A stretch of DNA of 13,386 bases, from positions 1-13,386 of the forward strand of contig JAGARY010000128.1 in assembly GCA_017622055.1 (NCBI GenBank). The letters are read 5' to 3'. Source of the DNA: Treponema sp. Lineage in GTDB: Bacteria > Spirochaetota > Spirochaetia > Treponematales > Treponemataceae. Positions 11,741-13,386 of the stretch are shown here, piece after piece (position 1 is the stretch's first letter; each line of letters starts with the position of its first letter). The position numbers and the translations under genes are program-made. The notes under the pieces are model-generated. The model ran no database searches and was not told the DNA's origin. It saw nothing but the letters and a program-made list of their open reading frames with translations.

Positions 11741-13386
11741 TTGTCATATTCTCCGTAATTTCAGTTCCTGCTTCTGGAGTTTGACTTGTTACCCATCCGC
11801 TTCCGTTTATTGTAAATTGAATATCTGTTCTGTCTAAAAGTGGCAATAAATCTTTTTTAGATTTTCCAATAAAATCTGGAACAGTTTTTCCAATGCTAAT
11901 ATCTTCAGATTTTGAAATTGTAATTAATCCATTGTGTTCAAGAGAAGCAGCCCCACCACGGCTCATTCCTAAATGGTCAATAATAATATCAGCTGTTTCT
12001 CCAATTACAGGAGCAACAATCCGACCACCGTAAGTTTCACCTTTTGCTTTTTCTACAACAATGTACAAAATAATTTGGGGCTCTTCCACAGGGAAAATTG
12101 CAATACAACTTGAAAGGAAATCTGTATCACTATACCCACCTTTTTCTTTGTCTGCCATTTGAGCAGTTCCTGTTTTTACACCAATTGAAACGTCCCCAAT
12201 GTTTGCTCTTGAACCAGTTCCTTCTTTTGCAGTTGTTTCCATACAACTTAAAACATAATCTGCTGTAGATTTTGAAAAAACTCGTTCTTTATATTCTGGC
12301 TTGTGAACAGAAAAAACAGTTCCATCCTTATTTGTAATTTTGTTAATTACAGTCAATTTTACGGGCACACCACCGTTTGCAATTGCAGTAGCCGCTTGAA
12401 CCATTTGAAGTGCCGAAACACTAATTTCTTGACCAATTGCAATTGTTGGTTTTGAACGAGCAGACCACAATCTACTTGTTGTGTCTTTTACAGAACCAGC
12501 AGTTTCACTTGGCAATTCAATTCCAGTTTTTTGACCAAATCCCAAACTTCTAATTCTAGAAATAAAAGTTTCTTCATCGATGTAATCACTAATTTGGCAC
12601 AAAATATCATTACAAGAATATTTTAACCCGTCTCTTGGAGTTCCCCAGCCGTGATACTCCAAACATTTTATTCTAACAGTTTCTCCAGAAGTTCTTTTTT
12701 CATACAAACTATCACAAAGCAAATTTGTATTAGGTGAAATTCCACCATTGTCGTGAACAATTCCCACTGTAAAAATCTTAAAAACAGAACCAGGCTCATA
12801 AGCATACATTGCAGGTCTGTCTACTTTAGATTGGGACGGAGCATTTCCGTAATCATTCAAATCACAAGAAGGCAAACTTACATAAGATAAAATTTCACCA
12901 GTTCTAGAATCGGCAGCAATAAGCATCATACTTTCTGCACCAGTTTTTTCTATTGTATTGTGAGCAACTTGTTCCAATTTATATTGAAGATTTGCGTCTA
13001 TACTTAAATAAATATTTTTCCCACTTGGATTTTCAACAAGTTGATTTTTATCTTCTTCTGACTGTTTTGAATCTGCATAATTTGGTTGCAAAATATCTTG
13101 TTGCGAAAATTCAATACCAGCAAGACCTTTTCCTTCGTTTCCCATATAACCAATTAACTGGGAAGCCAAAGAATGATTTGGATAATTTCGGGCAGGAATC
13201 TTTTCAAAAGTAACAAAATTGTAATTATATTCGCTAGTAACATCTTTTACAGCTTCGTAAACTTCTTGTTTTACTTTTTTCTTTAAATATACAAAGTTCT
13301 TTGAAGAAGAAATAATACGAGAAATTTCAGATGATTCCATTTGCAAAGGAACAGCAATTCTTTGGGCAAAGGAATCTTTATTTTTA
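11721..13386 (-). CDS. ftsI: Class B penicillin-binding protein with C-terminal PASTA domain, FtsI-like (5' part missing)
   Basis: This peptidoglycan transpeptidase, probably of the septum, is anchored in the inner membrane and faces the periplasm. The reading frame stays open to the window end, so the membrane anchor and the N-terminus are missing; about 554 residues are visible. The dimerisation-like domain includes ARNYPNHSLASQLIGYMG and GKGLAGIEFSQQDIL. The transpeptidase domain shows the catalytic SVFK (serine codon 12786-12788), SCN (from 12617 downward) and KTGTAQ (from 12176 downward) boxes, with SIGQ-like AIGQEISVSALQMVQA. The last ~55 residues (VPDFIGKSKKDLLPLL to the end) form one PASTA unit. 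Septal FtsI is favoured over elongation PBP2 because of the PASTA tail and general build, but SpoVD/Pbp2x-like naming is possible. A TTG or ATG near 13340 is internal, not the true start. It leads the operon into the DUF115 gene. Confidence 0.92.
   Translation of the reverse strand, partial: KNKDSFAQRIAVPLQMESSEISRIISSSKNFVYLKKKVKQEVYEAVKDVTSEYNYNFVTFEKIPARNYPNHSLASQLIGYMGNEGKGLAGIEFSQQDILQPNYADSKQSEEDKNQLVENPSGKNIYLSIDANLQYKLEQVAHNTIEKTGAESMMLIAADSRTGEILSYVSLPSCDLNDYGNAPSQSKVDRPAMYAYEPGSVFKIFTVGIVHDNGGISPNTNLLCDSLYEKRTSGETVRIKCLEYHGWGTPRDGLKYSCNDILCQISDYIDEETFISRIRSLGFGQKTGIELPSETAGSVKDTTSRLWSARSKPTIAIGQEISVSALQMVQAATAIANGGVPVKLTVINKITNKDGTVFSVHKPEYKERVFSKSTADYVLSCMETTAKEGTGSRANIGDVSIGVKTGTAQMADKEKGGYSDTDFLSSCIAIFPVEEPQIILYIVVEKAKGETYGGRIVAPVIGETADIIIDHLGMSRGGAASLEHNGLITISKSEDISIGKTVPDFIGKSKKDLLPLLDRTDIQFTINGSGWVTSQTPEAGTEITENMTIELNLE

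Noticed and set aside
1..13386. CRISPR array, insertion sequence, prophage or tRNA genes
   Set aside because: No regularly spaced direct repeats, transposase, integrase or phage motifs, or cloverleaf sequences were seen on either strand.

Overview
The window looks like the chromosome of a low-GC spirochaete, most likely a gut or rumen Treponema. The evidence is a class I lysyl-tRNA synthetase (known in spirochaetes and archaea, uncommon in most other bacteria), a Maf/DUF115-type protein directly after a division transpeptidase gene, AT-rich coding sequence, and a carbohydrate-degrading locus with two GH43 enzymes. The species is inferred, not shown. There are nine protein genes. Two are cut by the window ends. 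No rRNA, tRNA, CRISPR array, transposase or phage gene was seen.

Positions 1-7396 form a hemicellulose or arabinoxylan-type sugar locus. On the minus strand are a large solute-binding protein and two CUT1 permeases of the LplABC kind, in that transcription order, with a possible attenuating hairpin between the binding-protein gene and the permeases. No ATPase gene is visible. Divergent from the binding-protein gene is an AraC-family regulator on the plus strand. Next come two GH43 glycosidases transcribed away from each other from an 88-bp spacer that carries a LacI-type palindrome. One lacks a signal peptide and is predicted cytoplasmic. The other has one and is predicted exported. Together they suggest outside trimming of a decorated pentose polymer, uptake of the oligosaccharide, and inside finishing, with the transporter perhaps under the AraC protein and the enzymes under a LacI-type repressor encoded elsewhere.

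Positions 7397-7626 hold at least two strong terminator hairpins, then a run of nine C beside the lysS promoter. lysS (7627-9252, plus) ends at a bidirectional terminator. It converges on a minus-strand housekeeping operon read as ftsI (partial), a DUF115/MptE-like gene that starts on TTG inside the ftsI end, and nfo (endonuclease IV), closed by a long imperfect palindrome with a U-run.

No clearly new multi-gene system is present. The most interesting signals are regulatory: the poly-C tract at the lysS promoter, a possible recurrent leaderless arrangement (-10 element about 7 nt before ATG and no Shine-Dalgarno), the LacI-type operator with no LacI gene, and several palindromic intergenic elements.
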